NCBI GenBank assembly: GCA_007844125.1
Contig: CM017572.1
Location: forward strand, 29,252,008 to 29,316,007
Length of the DNA: 64,000 nt
Direction of reading: 5' to 3'
From: Sinonovacula constricta
Taxonomy: Eukaryota; Mollusca; Bivalvia; Cardiida; Solecurtidae
Under the pieces are notes generated by a model. That model was not told where the DNA came from and ran no database searches. It was given only the letters and a program-made list of their open reading frames with translations. The translations under genes and the position numbers were made by a program. Each line of letters begins with the position of its first letter. Positions within the stretch are counted from its first letter, which is position 1. Shown here piece after piece: positions 1-12,840 of the stretch.

Positions 1-3000
1 ACCAACACCATAGTCTCATATAGAGCTGTGTCACAAACCAGGGCAATAGTCTCATATAGAATTGTGTCACAAACCAGGACAATAGTCTCATATAGAACTG
101 TGTCACAAACCAGGGCAATAGTCTCATATAGAACTGTGTCACAAACCAGGACAATAGTCTCATATAGAACTGTGTCACAAACCAGGGCAATAGTCTCATA
201 TAGAACTGTGTCACAAACCAGGGCAATAGTCTCATATAGAACTGTGTCACAAACCAGCACAATAGTCTCATATAGAACTGTGTCACAAACCAGGGCAATA
301 GTCTCATATAGAACTGTGTCACAAACCAGGGCAATAGTCTCATATAGAATTGTGTCACAAACCAGGACAATAGTCTCATATAGAACTGTGTCACAAACCA
401 GGGCAATAGTCTCATATAGAACTGTGTCACAAACCAACACCATAGTCTCATATAGAGCTGTGTCACAAACCAGGGCAATAGTCTCATATAGAACTGTGTC
501 ACAAACCAGGGCAATAGTCTCATATAGAACTGTGTCACAAACCAGGGCAATAGTCTCATATAGAACTGTGTCATAAAAAAGAGCAAAGGTCTCATACAGA
601 GCTGTGTCACAAACCAGGGCAATAGTCTCATATAGAACTGTGTCACAAACCAGGGCAATAGTCTCATATAGAACTGTGTCACAAACCAGGGCAATAGTCT
701 CAAATAGAACTGTGTCACAAACCAGGGCAATAGTCTCATATAGAACTGTGTCACAAACCAGGGCAATAGTCTAATATAGAAATGTGTCACAAATCAGGGC
801 AATATTCTCATACAGAGCTGTGTCACAAACCAACACCATAGTCTCATATAGAACTGTGTCACAAACCAACACCATAGTCTCATTTAGAGCTGTGTCACAA
901 ACCAACACCATAGTCTCATATAGAACTGTGTCAGAAACCAACACCATAGTCTCATATAGAGCTGTGTCACAAAACAACACCATAGTCTCATATAGAGCTG
1001 TGTCACAAACCAACACTGTAGTCTCATACGGAGCTGTGTCACAAACCAACACTGTAGTCTTATACAGAGCTGTGTCACAAACCAACACCATAGTCTCATA
1101 TAGAGCTGTGTCACAAACCAACACCCTAGTCTCATATAGAGCTGTGTCACAAACCAACACCCTAGTCTCATATAGAGCTGTGTCACAAACCAACACCATA
1201 GTCTCATATAGAGCTGTGTCACAAACCAACACCCTAGTCTCATATAGAGCTGTGTCACAAACCGACACCCTAGTCCCATATAGAGCTGTGTCACAAACCA
1301 ACACCATAATCTCATATAGAGCTGTGTTACAAAACAACATCCTAGTCTCATATAGAGCTGTGTCACAAACCAACACCCTAGTCTACTACAGAGTTGTGTC
1401 ACAAACCAACACCATAGTCTCATATAGAACTGTGTCACAAACCAACACCATAGTCTCATATAGAGCTGTGTCACAAACCAACACCATAGTCTCATATAGA
1501 ACTGTGTCAGAAACCAACACCATAGTCTCATATAGAGCTGTGTCACAAAACAACACCATAGTCTCATATAGAGCTGTGTCACAAACCAACACTGTAGTCT
1601 CATACGGAGCTGTGTCACAAACCAACACTGTAGTCTCATACAGAGCTGTGTCACAAACCAACACCATAGTCTCATATAGAGCTGTGTCACAAACCAACAC
1701 CCTAGTCTCATATAGAGCTGTGTCACAAACCAACACCCTAGTCTCATATAGAGCTGTGTCACAAATCAACACCATAGTCTCATATAGAGCTGTGTCACAA
1801 ACCAACACCCTAGTCTCATATAGAGCTGTGTCACAAACCAACACTGTAGTCTCATACGGAGCTGTGTCACAAACCAACACTGTAGTCTCATACGGAGCTG
1901 TGTCACAAACCAACACTGTAGTCTCATACAGAGCTGTGTCACAAACCGACACCATAGTCTCATATAGAGCTGTGTCACAAACCAACACCCTAGTCTCATA
2001 CAGAGCTGTGTCACAAACCAACACCATAGTCTCATATAGAGCTGTGTCACAAACCAACACCATAGTCTCATACAGAGCTGTGTCACAAACCAACACCATA
2101 GTCTCATACAGAGCTGTGTCACAAACCAACACTATAGTCTCATATAGAGCTGTGTCACAAACCAACACTGTAGTCTCATACAGAGCTGTGTCACAAACCA
2201 ACACCAGTCTCATACAGAGCTGTGTCACAAACCAACACTGTAGTCTCATATAGAGCTGTGTCACAAACCAACACTGTAGTCTCATATAGAGCTGTGTCAC
2301 AAACCAACACCATAGTCTCATACAGAGCTGTGTCACAAACCAACACTGTAGTCTCATACAGAGCTGTGTCACAAACCAACACTGTAGTCTCATACAGAGC
2401 TGTGTCACAAACCAACACCATAGTCTCATACAGAGCTGTGTCACAAACCAACACCATAGTCTTATATAGAACTGTGTCAAAAAAACAACACAATAGTCTC
2501 ATATAGAGCTGTGTCACAAACCAACACTGTAGTCTCATACAGAGCTGTGTCAAAAACCAACACCATAGTCTCATACAGAGCTGTGTCACAAACCAACACC
2601 ATAGTCTCATACAGAGCTGTGTCACAAACCAACACAATAGTCCCATATAGAGCTGTGTCACAAACCAACACAATAGTCCCATATAGAGCTGTGTCACAAA
2701 CCAACACCATAGTCTCATACGGAGCTGTGTCACAAACCAACACTGTAGTCTCAGATAGAGCTGTGTCACAAACCAACACCCTAGTCTCATATAGAGCTGT
2801 GTCACAAACAAACACCCTAGTCTCATATAGAGCTGTGTCACAAACCAACACCATAGTCTCATATAGAGCTGTGTCACAAACCAACACCCTAGTCTCATAT
2901 ATAGCTGTGTCACAAACCAACACCAGTCTCATACAGAGCTGTGTCACAAACCAACACTGTAGTCTCATATAGAGCTGTGTCACAAACCAACACCCTAGTC

Positions 3001-5098
3001 TCATACAGAGCTGTGTCACAAACCAACACCATAGTCTCATATAGAGCTCTGTCACAAAACAACACCATAGTCTCATATAGAGCTGTGTCACAAACCAACA
3101 CTGTAGTCTCATACAGAGCTGTTTCACAAACCAACACCATAGTCTCAGATAGAGCTGTGTCACAAACCAACACCATAGTCTCATATAGAGCTGTGTCACA
3201 AACCAACACTGTAGTCTCAGATAGAGCTGTGTCACAAACCAACACCATAGTCTCACATACAGCTGTGTCACAAACCAACACTGTAGTCTCATACGGAGCT
3301 GTGTCACAAACCAACACTGTAGTCTCATACAGAGCTGTGTCACAAACCAACACCATAGTCTCATATAGAGCTGTGTCACAAACCAACACCATAGTCTCAT
3401 ATAGAGCTGTGTCACAAACCAACACCATAGTCTCATACAGAGCTGTGTCACAAACCAACACTGTAGTCTCATACGGAGCTGTGTCACAAACCAACACCAT
3501 AGTCTCATATAGAACTGTCTCACAAACCAACACCCTAGTCTCATATAGAGCTGTGTCACAAACCAACACTGTAGTCTCATATAGAGCTGTGTCACAAACC
3601 AACACCCTAGTCTCATACGGAGCTGTGTCACAAACCAACACCATAGTCTCATATAGAGCTGTGTCACAAACCAACACCAGTCTCATACAGAGCTGTGTCA
3701 CAAACCAACACTGTAGTCTCATATAGAGCTGTGTCACAAACCAACACTGTAGTCTCAGATAGAGCTGTGTCACAAACCAACACAATAGTCTCATACAGAG
3801 CTGTGTCACAAACCAACACTGTAGTCTCATATAGAGCTGTGTCACAAACCAACACTGTAGTCTCATATAGAGCTGTGTCACAAACCAACACTGTAGTCTC
3901 ATACAGAGCTGTGTCACAAACCAACACCATAGTCTCATATAGAGCTGTGTCACAAACCAACACTGTAGTCTCATACAGAGCTGTGTCACAAACCAACACC
4001 ATAGTCTCATACGGAGCTGTGTCACAAACCAACACTGTAGTCTCATACAGAGCTGTGTCACAAACCAACACCACAGTCTCATATAGAGCTGTGTCACAAA
4101 CCAACACAATAGTCTCATACAGAGCTGTGTCACAAACCAACACTGTAGTCTCAGATAGAGCTGTGTCACAAACCAACACCATAGTCTCATATAGAGCTGT
4201 GTCACAAACCAACACTGTAGTCTCATACGGAGCTGTGTCACAAACCAACACCATAGTCAAATATAGAGCTGTGTCACAAACCAACACCATAGTCTCATAT
4301 AGAGATGTGTCACAAACCAACACCATAGTCTCATACAGAGCTGTGTCACAAACCAACACCATAGTCTCATACAGAGCTGTGTCACAAACCAACACCATAG
4401 TCTCATATAGAACTGTGTCACAAACCAACACCATAGTCTCATACAGAGCTGTGTCACAAACCAACACTGTAGTCTCATACAGAGCTGTGTCACAAACAAA
4501 CAACATAGTCTCATACAGAGCTGTGTCACAAACCAACACCATAGTCTCATACAGAGCTGTGTCACAAACCAACACTGTAGTCTCATACAGAGCTGTGTCA
4601 CAAACCAACACCATAGTCTCATACAGAGCTGTGTCACAAACCAACACCATAGTCTCATACAGAGCTGTGTCACAAACCAACACCATAGTCTCATACAGAG
4701 CTGTGTCACAAACCAACACCATAGTCTCATACAGAGCTGTGTCAAAAACCAACACCATAGTCTCATACAGAGCTGTGTCACAAACCAACACCATAGTCTC
4801 ATATAGAGCTGTGTCACAAACCGACACCCTAGTCTCATACAGAGCTGTTTCACAAACCAACACCATAGTCTCATACAGAGCTGTGTCACAAACCAACACA
4901 ATAGTCCCATATAGAGCTGTGTCACAAACCAACACCATAGTCTCATACAGAGCTGTGTCACAAACCAAAACCATAATCTCACACAGAGCTGTGTCACAAA
5001 CCAACACCATAGTCTCATACAGAGCTGTTTCACAAACCAACACCATAGTCTCAGATAGAGCTGTGTCACAAACCAACACCACAGTCTCATATAGAGCT
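1..5098. repeat. 36-bp satellite array, open at left edge
   Basis: About 140 head-to-tail copies of a 36-bp unit containing GTCTCATATAGAGCTGTGTC followed by ACAAACCAACACCATA. Units up to about 815 are mostly a variant with ACCAGGGCAATAG and AACTG; later units mostly carry ACCAACACCATAG or ACCAACACTGTAG and GAGCTG. Because 36 is divisible by 3 and the unit lacks stops in several frames, very long open frames exist on both strands. They are 12-residue repeats with no start context or domain and are not called as genes. The array ends abruptly at about 5098 and continues beyond the left window edge. Confidence 0.97.
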
Positions 5099-5649
5099 GG
5101 GTACAATCCTACGCATCATTTGATGCATCTTTGAACAGAGCTTTACTACGAAATTTTCTTGTAAAAGGTTGGAAAACAACAACAATCGGCACGTTTCTGA
5201 AAACGATAATTTACCCTGTCGACAGTGATAAAACCACAAACCAGAAATCACGCCTGGTGATTAATTGAAATGTCGGTTGAAAATCTCAAGCAAGGAAAGG
5301 GCACCTGCCAATTAAGTGTAAACCTGATATGCACAAATTGCCGATGCCTGAGCAAATAAATCGTAATTTCAGATGCGACCGGAGTTGTCTTGTCTTGTTA
5401 ACTTTGCACATACATGTTGTTAGCAAAAAATAATTAAAAAAAATTGCAAAGCCTGAAACATTTTCGTTTGCTACGTTATAAATTTAGCATGATAAAGAAT
5501 AAAATTACTTGTCGAGAATAGTTTCCGCGAAATATCATTAAAACTAGTCAGTAAACAGACTCCCACTGAAAATATCGCCGAGTTGAACACAATTTCTTGG
5601 TGAGACACATCGAATTTAAAACAAAAGGTGCTCAGTCCCAACTGTAAGT
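5099..5649. other. Spacer, nothing recognised
   Basis: Apparently single-copy AT-rich sequence between the satellite and the next mobile element. I see no coding potential, RNA gene or repeat. Confidence 0.5.
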
Positions 5650-5945
5650 GTGACTTTATACAGACAGGGATGAACCCAGGGGGCTGTGGGGGAGGGTGGG
5701 GTGTATATCCCCCCCCCACCCCCAGGTAAAAGAGTAGAGTTAGAAAAACACACACATGTATATAATCTTAAAAATACTAAGTTTTTAAAGTAAATTTTGT
5801 CTGGTGACTGCTTAGGTCGATGTTAGGGTCCCTTATTGTGTAGGTATATCTAATATTTACTGCGATAAAGATGAATGGATCTTGACTCATACCCCCGACC
5901 TCAGCGTACATTTTCTGGATCTGCCCTTGATATTGACTACAGTTA
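5650..5945 (-). mobile_element. hAT-like non-autonomous element copy
   Basis: Shares its order of blocks with 11219-11592 and 57325-57645: a G/C-run segment, then CAGGTAAAAGAGTAGA, AAAGTAAATTTTGTCTG, GCGATAAAG.TGAATGGATCTTGA and a terminal TCTGGATCTGCCC. The GGATC-containing ends resemble hAT-type terminal repeats (CAGGGGCGGATCCAG). I could not find an 8-bp target duplication, so the superfamily is tentative. Confidence 0.6.
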
Positions 5946-6164
5946 TTCACCAATAACGATGAAATTCGAAAACTAACCAATCAAAAGCTACGTATGATTC
6001 TACGAATCGCCTTCAAACAGTGATATACAGTAGTTTTATTTACTTAATTGAATCAACGAAGGGATGTCTAATAAGGATAACTTTATTGTGAAGAAGTGTC
6101 CTCAAAACCCAAATGTAAACGGTTGACTTTGAAAGTCATGTCTGCTAGTTGATTAATATGCCCT

Positions 6165-6440
6165 GCCCCATGCACCCCCACCCCATCACCCGCGACCAGC
6201 TATATCCCCACTATCAACCGCCCCTGGCCCCTACAACTATCTCCGGACCCCAACCTCAGCCCTAACCACCATCACGCGCACCCAGCCCCATTTCGAGCCC
6301 CGCCCCCCCCCCCCAACCACTATCACCCGCCCCCAGACCCAACCCTAGAGCACCCAACACCATCACCCGCCTTCCAAGACACAACCCTAGCCCCCCGCCA
6401 TCACCCGCCCCCTACAACCACATCACCCCTTCCCCCGTCC
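6165..6440. repeat. C-rich low-complexity tract
   Basis: Degenerate repetition of CACCATCACCCGCCCCC-like words with long C runs. The minus strand is strongly G-rich and could form quadruplexes. No coding or RNA feature is visible. Confidence 0.8.
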
Positions 6441-6642
6441 CCAATTTCAAAAAAGAACCAATAAACCGTAGTATCACCGTATACGCTGCGCTTATTTCAG
6501 TTAAACCTTATCACTGATTGTAACTTCTTAAACAAAGTAATGCATTTAGTCTTTTAATTTTATTTCTAACAAAATATAAACCGTAAATAACGAGGTAAGG
6601 TTGAAAATGACCCTTTTTGATACGTTCTTTCTTTAAGTATTA

Positions 6643-6717
6643 TTGCACCAGATACATCCGAGGGATGATTGTCCCGACGACGGAATTACCCGAGGAGTTC
6701 CGATTGATACTAGGCTA
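6643..6717 (-). mobile_element. Fam-M MITE end fragment
   Basis: Only the terminal part remains: GCACCAGATACATCCGAGGG, then the reverse of the left terminal repeat ending in TTCCGATTG. The interior is missing. Confidence 0.8.
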
Positions 6718-6813
6718 TCCCTGTCCAAATCTTGCGTGACTGTGCGAGAAAACAAGCGCTCACTAATAACATTTGAAATATGTCCGCAATGCCCATATTT
6801 ATTACACATTGAT

Positions 6814-7172
6814 TCCGCATTCAAGCGTGAGACCACATTCAAGCGTGAGACCGCATTTATGCGTGAGACCGCATTCAAGCGTGAGTCCGCATTCATGCGT
6901 GAGACCGCATTCAAGCCTGAGACCACATTTATGCGTGAGACCGCATTCAAGCGTGATACCGCATTCAAGCGTGAGACCGCATTCAAGCGTTAGACCGCAT
7001 TCAAGCGTGAGACCACATTTATGCGTGAGACCGCATTCAAACGTGAGACCGCATTCAAGCCTAATACCACATTTATGCGTGAGACCGCATTCAAACGTGA
7101 GACCGCATTCATGCGTGAGACCACATTTATGCGTGAGACCGCATTCAAGCGTGAGACCGCATTCAAGCGTTT
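6814..7172. repeat. 18-bp minisatellite
   Basis: About 20 copies of GCATTCAAGCGTGAGACC, with variants such as ATTTATGCG and AAGCCT. The unit is a multiple of 3, so open frames (six-residue repeats) run through on both strands; they are not believed to be coding. Confidence 0.95.
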
Positions 7173-7263
7173 AGATTCGCCGACTATTACGGTTGCCATG
7201 GTACTTATAATAAATCCTTTTGATTACATCTCATGCAAACAAGAAAAAAGAAGACACAACAAT

Positions 7264-7795
7264 TTAAAGGCGGTATTCGATAGTTTGGACAATTTATGTT
7301 TTCCATGCAGCCAAATAAATAATTATTTTCTAACAAGATACCGCGAAATACTATTTATTGGGGCCATACATCTATGTGAAAAGTATAGCTTGACATCCGT
7401 GCAGTTTGTCATTACACAAATGTATTTCCTGTCCGAGTCAAGCTGCATAGTCAGTTGTTTTAAAGTGTTTTTCCTATCCTAGCCACGATGCATGTTTAGC
7501 TATTTTTAAAGTAAGAAAACCACGTGAACATCTACTTTTGAGATCACATTACATGAGCATACATGAAAACAGCTGTGACGTCGGTATCTATTTTTAGATG
7601 GAATCCTCTTGTGCTTATTTGTAAATAATTGAAAGTTTAAATGCTGTATTTTCGCAATTTGTACTGTCCTAAGATTGAGATATGAGGTTACTTTACATGT
7701 TGTTTATGCAGCAATTGTGCACACATTCCCAATACAGATATAAGATTTTGTTTTATGTATAAGATATAGGCAAATTATCGGATAATACCCTTCAA
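7264..7795 (+). mobile_element. Fam-T MITE, near full length
   Basis: Starts TTAAAGGCGGTATTCGATAG and ends in the inverted counterpart GCAAATTATCGGATAATACC. The interior carries the family core GACGTCGGTATCTATTTTTA. The TTAA at the right edge has decayed to TCAA. A GA microsatellite starts immediately downstream. Confidence 0.85.
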
Positions 7796-7816
7796 AGAAA
7801 AATATCTGTCACTGAC

Positions 7817-7822
7817 CGTGGC

Positions 7823-7894
<72 letters not shown>

Positions 7895-8094
7895 AAGAGA
7901 GAGAAAGAGAGGGGGAGAGAGAGGGGAGAGAGAGGAGAGACAGAGAGGGAGACACAGAGAGAGAGAGGAGAGAGTGCCAGAGAGGATAGAGAGAGTGAGG
8001 GAGACAGATAGAGAGAGGGAGAGAGAGCGAGAGAGAGGAGGGAGAGAGAGAGAGCGAGGAGAGAGGAGGGAAAGAGAGAGAACGAGATAGAGCG

Positions 8095-8160
<66 letters not shown>
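7817..8160. repeat. (GA)n microsatellite
   Basis: Purine-only tract dominated by GA dinucleotides, purest at both ends (7840-7885 and 8098-8160), with GGGA interruptions in the middle. Arg/Glu and Ser/Leu open frames here are by-products. Confidence 0.98.
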
Positions 8161-8161
<1 letters not shown>

Positions 8162-9026
8162 ATGAAAATTCAAGGGAAATAACTGCCGCCCAACAGTTTT
8201 TCCCTACGGATTGTATTGCCTATTGTACTTGGCGACTTTTATTGATCAGACTGGATAGTTTTGTCGATTTCCTGCAAACAGGTAGAAATGATTCTGACAT
8301 ACAACTTTAGTTGTGTGTTTTTTAAAGGCCACCATTTTAATGCGTCTTCAATGATAAAATATAATTCAAGTTATTTTTTTTATATTCAGCAAATATATTT
8401 CATAATTATTCATGAAAATTAATTTGTCGACAAAAGATTTTACAATTTAATTTAAAACACGGCGAGTTGATTAATCCATAAGCAAGATTGAGGCAGTGTT
8501 ACTGCGGACTTGGAACTGAAGTTTAAAAAACAACAACAAATAATTTCATGCCGTTAAAGTATTCTAAGCCGGTCCTGATTGTACTCGGCTTTGCCCAAAT
8601 CGGAACTTCTCGGATAATTTAGACACCATAACGTCCGTGATGAAGCGGTTAAGCCGTTAGGCGCCGTTCGGACAGTCCAGAGCTGTAACACTTAATGACA
8701 CCCACTATTCAGTTCTTTGTCAAGTTTAATTGTTATACATTTAGTTTTCACCTATTTATTTACAGTCGATTGGGAAACAAGTTTTTTTCAACTAATATCA
8801 ATTCTTTACAAATGCCCCCTTCCTGGGTAGAACCAGTACTCCAGTTCTCAGCTCCTGGAGCAATGTCTTGCTCAGGGACTAACATCACGTCGCCAGTTTC
8901 TTGGTTCGAATCCGGGACCCGCCGATCCGGACTCTAACGTCTTAATCACCAGATCACGGACTGCCACATTGGCTTTTCATTTGCCAAAACGAGGTTGCTT
9001 TTATTTTCAATTTAATTTGGAAAACA
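8161..9026. other. Spacer with a possible tRNA-like relic
   Basis: Mostly unrecognised AT-rich sequence. At 8893-8925 there is a B-box-like GGTTCGAATCCGGG, and the CCGTGATGAAGCGGTTAAG segment at 8635-8653 is partly inverted at 8946-8958. It may be an old SINE remnant; the evidence is weak. Confidence 0.3.
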
Positions 9027-10121
9027 TTAAAGTTGTTATCCGACAGTTTGAACCAAATCCTTTATTCGCAAATAACCAAATAAGTCATTGTTACCTGATA
9101 AGACCTGCAAAATGATGTTCTTTGATGCCATAGATCTGTGTGAACAGTGAAGTATAAATCTCCACTCGTTATTGCAAACAGATATTTCCTATCTGAGCCA
9201 CGGTGCAGAGATAGCTATTTTAAAACTAAGAAAACCACGTGACAACTTACTTTTGTGATCGCTTTATATCGACATTCGGGTAGTCCGCACTGACGTCGGT
9301 GTCTATTTTTTAGCAGAGATCACTATCGTGCTTATTTATAGATTGGGAAATAATGGCCATTTAATGTGATTGTTTTCGTAATGCGTACTGTCGTTCTATA
9401 TATAGATAGTGTTCAACATCGTCTTTTCTTACACAAATGTACGAGTTTATGCAGAAATTATACTCGAATTTCCAGAAAAATATTGCAACGTGCACTGAAT
9501 ATAGGCTAACCAGTCTATGTGAAAGTTACAAAATATTATGGTACATGAGGACCTGTAACATGTCTGATGTTACAGGTCCTGGCTAAAACTTACAGGTCCG
9601 GAATAGATAAGGAGAAAACGATAAGAAGCATTTTACGTCAGCAAACCGTGCAGACAAAAACAAGTACGTCATCAAAATACGTGTAAAACGAGTACATCCG
9701 GAAAAAGACGGGATGTTGCGAACGGTGAGAATCGTAATGTTTCGGAAACAATCGAACAGTTCCGACAGTACTCGGTAAGAAATAGAAACAACGCGCATAG
9801 TTCAAGGTCAAATAAACATGTGACCCGATAAAAAAAAATTGTCATGTAGATGAATCAACAGGGGACGAAGTTCACAAGGCGTCTGCTGTCGGCAAACTCG
9901 GTTAAAATTTTGGGGTTCAAATTTTGACGCTTTTTCATTGCCGATGCTGAGATTTATCGAATAGATAAGTTTGTTGTTGTTTTATGTTTCGTGAGATTTT
10001 TATCTGTCATAAGGACCGGAATTCCGGGTGATTTTACCGGTCCTCGTCTATTAATATCGGTTTTGTCCGAGGTCCGATGGACTTTCGCATAGACTGGTTA
10101 ACTGTCGGATACCACCTTTAA
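9027..10121 (+). mobile_element. Fam-T MITE split by a younger insertion
   Basis: The left TTAA and terminal repeat lie at 9027, and the right terminal repeat ACTGTCGGATACCACC with TTAA ends at 10121. The family core with GACGTCGGTGTCTATTTTTT lies near 9293. The copy is about 600 bp longer than its relatives because a TA-flanked element sits at 9509-10098. Confidence 0.88.
9509..10098. mobile_element. TA-flanked inverted-repeat element nested in Fam-T
   Basis: Begins ACCAGTCTATGTGAAAGT and ends with its inverse (ACTTTCGCATAGACTGGT, one mismatch in 18). TA lies directly outside each end (9507-9508, 10099-10100). Removing the element and one TA restores the expected Fam-T 3' segment AGGC.AACTGTCGG. 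TA duplications are typical of Tc1/mariner elements. There is no transposase frame, so it is non-autonomous. Confidence 0.85.
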
Positions 10122-10194
10122 AACTCTGCTATAACCGACAAAGCTCCCATTAGAACATAATGAGGTACATTGGTGAAATGGATTTTTTTCCCCT

Positions 10195-10580
10195 TGTTAG
10201 ATAATATCCGGGGTATTCCAAACAGTAGGCGGGTCCTTATAGTTGGAATTCTTGGACCTCATCGCCTGTTCTTTTGTAGATATTGCAATTAAAACAGTGA
10301 AATTTCTTACTTTTGCATAAATATAAGGTTCAAATCCATTTAAATACTTAAAGAGATATGTTATCTGAAACAGAACATGGAAGTGTTTGTTGATGACAGT
10401 TAACCTGGGTATCACAAGAAAGGCAAAAGAGGTCAATATGTACTCCCAAAGAGTACAAACATAAAAACCGAGTAAAACAAATGAAAGGAGCTACTTGCAC
10501 AATCGTAACAACTCGGCCATTATTCAGGGGAGACTATCCATTTATGTCTCTCATTGTTACATAAACTATTAAGTCGGGCG
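10195..10580. repeat. Dispersed repeat, diverged copy
   Basis: Contains TGGAAGTGTTTGTTGATGA, ACATAAAAACCGAGTAAAAC and ATGTCTCTCATT, all shared with 35825-36110. It also has GGTATTCCAAACAGTAGG and TTGGAATTCTTGGAC, whose inverses occur at 58935-58985. This is a third dispersed family with no recognised ends at this copy. Confidence 0.65.
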
Positions 10581-11053
10581 AAGACATGAGCACGGCGGAC
10601 TGACAGACGGCTATTTGAATGGCTGACTTTGTAAAGCTGATTATTTTCGTGATCCTTCCCCGGCCTCTCATACAACTGGATCAACTCACAACAGCCGAGG
10701 GATTATCGTAGGCTTAACACACACTTCAATGACCGTATGGTGTTTATTTTTCGTTCTCTGTGTGTGTAGGGGTGGGGTTTTTTTTTCGGCGGTGATACGC
10801 AAATACATGCACTGCGCACACCGGTCTGAATTGCTATCATGACTAAAGTGTTGTATCGCCGATTGTTAGCCGAAGTCGGCTATCCCAGGCAAAAAAGAAG
10901 ACCCCGAACTTCACGTAACAAAAGAGAATCACTAATTGCCTAAATTCATTAGATTGTATATGTGAGGTCAATTAGCGGCTATTTTCATTGGGGACTGATA
11001 ATAACGAAAGCTTGATCAATAATGTACACAACTTCATTAATTCAAATGTAAAC

Positions 11054-11218
11054 GTAAAGGTGGCGTTCGACAGCTGGGACCGAATAAATTCTCAGATAAC
11101 CAAGTAAGTAATTGTTTCCTCGGAAGGTCCTGCAAAATGTTGCAGAAATTATGCTCACATTCCCCAAAGCAGGGGTTTGAGTTTGTTATATGTATCTGAT
11201 ATAGGCAAACTGCCAGAC

Positions 11219-11220
<2 letters not shown>
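11054..11220 (+). mobile_element. Fam-T MITE, internally deleted fragment
   Basis: Left terminal repeat (TAAAGGTGGCGTTCGACAG) and the 3' segment TATCTGATATAGGCAAACTG are present. The central core is missing, and the right terminal repeat is cut by the following hAT-like element. Confidence 0.75.
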
Positions 11221-11592
<372 letters not shown>

Positions 11593-12127
11593 TACCATCT
11601 TTAAATGTTACGTTTGCACATATTTTATTGCCACAAAGGGAAAATGTACATCCATTCCCATTCCGAGAACGATTTGTATACAAGTAATATAAAGCCAAGT
11701 TGTATGATTATAAATATTGTTCTAAATAGGTTAGTGTATATCAATTTCTATCTTTTCAGGTCGCAGTGGCAGGGCGCCCTAAATAGAACCAATTAGTTCT
11801 CCACATCACCGGCCCCAATTTGAGTTACTGACCTATCAGGTCACGTGACTCTGGACGAAATATACCATCCTGACAACATGGGGATCTCAAGTTTCAGTCG
11901 TTAAGCCTCATTTGTGCCAAGTCAACACATGAAACCCTGTGAATTCTTTTATCTACCTGAAAAAAAACAGAACCTCCTACCAAACGACGACCCTTCAACC
12001 CTCTCTGATCGATACACCACCCTGCGGTGTTTTGAAAAAAATAAAAACTAAATCTTTTAATTGTATTAAACCGCACTTTATACCAATACCCTTGAAAGCT
12101 TAAACAGAGAACCTAGGTAGAGTAAAA
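11593..12127 (+). promoter_or_regulatory. Presumed upstream region / 5' leader of the two-exon gene
   Basis: No repeat is recognised here, unlike the flanks. A CACGTG E-box lies at 11842-11847, and CTTTATACC near 12075 is a weak TATA-like word. An in-frame TAA at 12101 shows that the coding frame does not extend into this region. Promoter position is inferred only from proximity to the first ATG; an upstream non-coding exon is possible. Confidence 0.3.
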
Positions 12128-12840
12128 ATGTATTCACCTACGAGAATAAACCCGAACGATTTCGAGTATTTAACAAAAAGCGATCAAGAGTACTTGCATA
12201 GCATTGAGCGACTGTACCTGTTGAACAGCGGCCAGTTGAAACATTTTCGTGTACTGGGACCCTGGCACCAGGTCGAGTCACGGCAGTTGCGAGAGATTGT
12301 GGAACGTGTTGCGGTTTCAAACCCAAGACCTTGCTCTCGCGGCCACGTTAAAGGACTCTGGTGCGTGCAGGACCCGGATTATATTAACGGACCTACCATC
12401 CTAAAATACTTCGGCGGTGGGGATACGGACACCGAGCCGAGTGACGCAGGTTCGAGTATCGGCACAGCGGTGGACTCTAGACCGAACTCAGCACATACAA
12501 GCGGACAATTTACCGTCAGGCCGCCGACAACACCGAAGAACAAGTACTCTATTCCGAGGAAATACCAAGTTGTTCCGAAACCGAGTCCGTGGATAATAAT
12601 GGAACCGTCGAACAAAAAGAACTTTATATGTGATGACCCGCCGGACCCCTCGTATAAGGAAAGGGGCACAAAGTCGGCCAAATCTCAGCGGTCTGGTGCA
12701 AGTTCGAGACCCAGTACCTGCGGAAAGGACCGCTTCGTGGCATCGTCGGTGACGGCGGAGGAGCTACAGACAATCCTAGAAAGGATCCGACGACCGACAC
12801 ACGCCAGTACCGGCGGTGTGGAGCTGGTCGAGAAATACAG
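12128..12840 (+). CDS. Unrecognised modular protein, exon 1 (residues 1-238 with split codon)
   Basis: The start is the first ATG after an in-frame TAA at 12101 and has A at -3. The exon gives residues 1-237 plus two bases of an Arg codon and ends at CAG|GTAAGG, a strong donor. The N-terminal 80 residues are mixed polar with a helix-like LREIVERV (54-61) that resembles later modules. Residues 97-135 and 175-200 are rich in Ser, Pro, Thr, Gly and Lys and look disordered. The first clear module starts at 211 (EELQTILERIRRPTHASTGG) and ends in VEKYR at the splice. Balanced codon use and a persistent motif on both sides of the intron indicate a real gene. I see no signal peptide or membrane span. 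Family not recognised. Confidence 0.88.

Noticed and set aside
1..5098. CRISPR-like direct repeats
   Set aside because: Units are contiguous with no unique spacers, in a eukaryotic setting; it is a satellite.
28..5134. Very long open frames on both strands (up to 489 codons) in the 36-bp satellite
   Set aside because: Several frames on both strands are open at once because the unit is 36 bp and lacks stops; there is no start context, composition or domain suggesting a protein.
6633..7482. Open frames of 116-153 codons over the 18-bp array
   Set aside because: Six-residue periodicity from the tandem repeat explains them; no conserved domain.
7775..8173. Ser/Leu-rich and Arg/Glu-rich open frames
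   Set aside because: Translations of a GA microsatellite.
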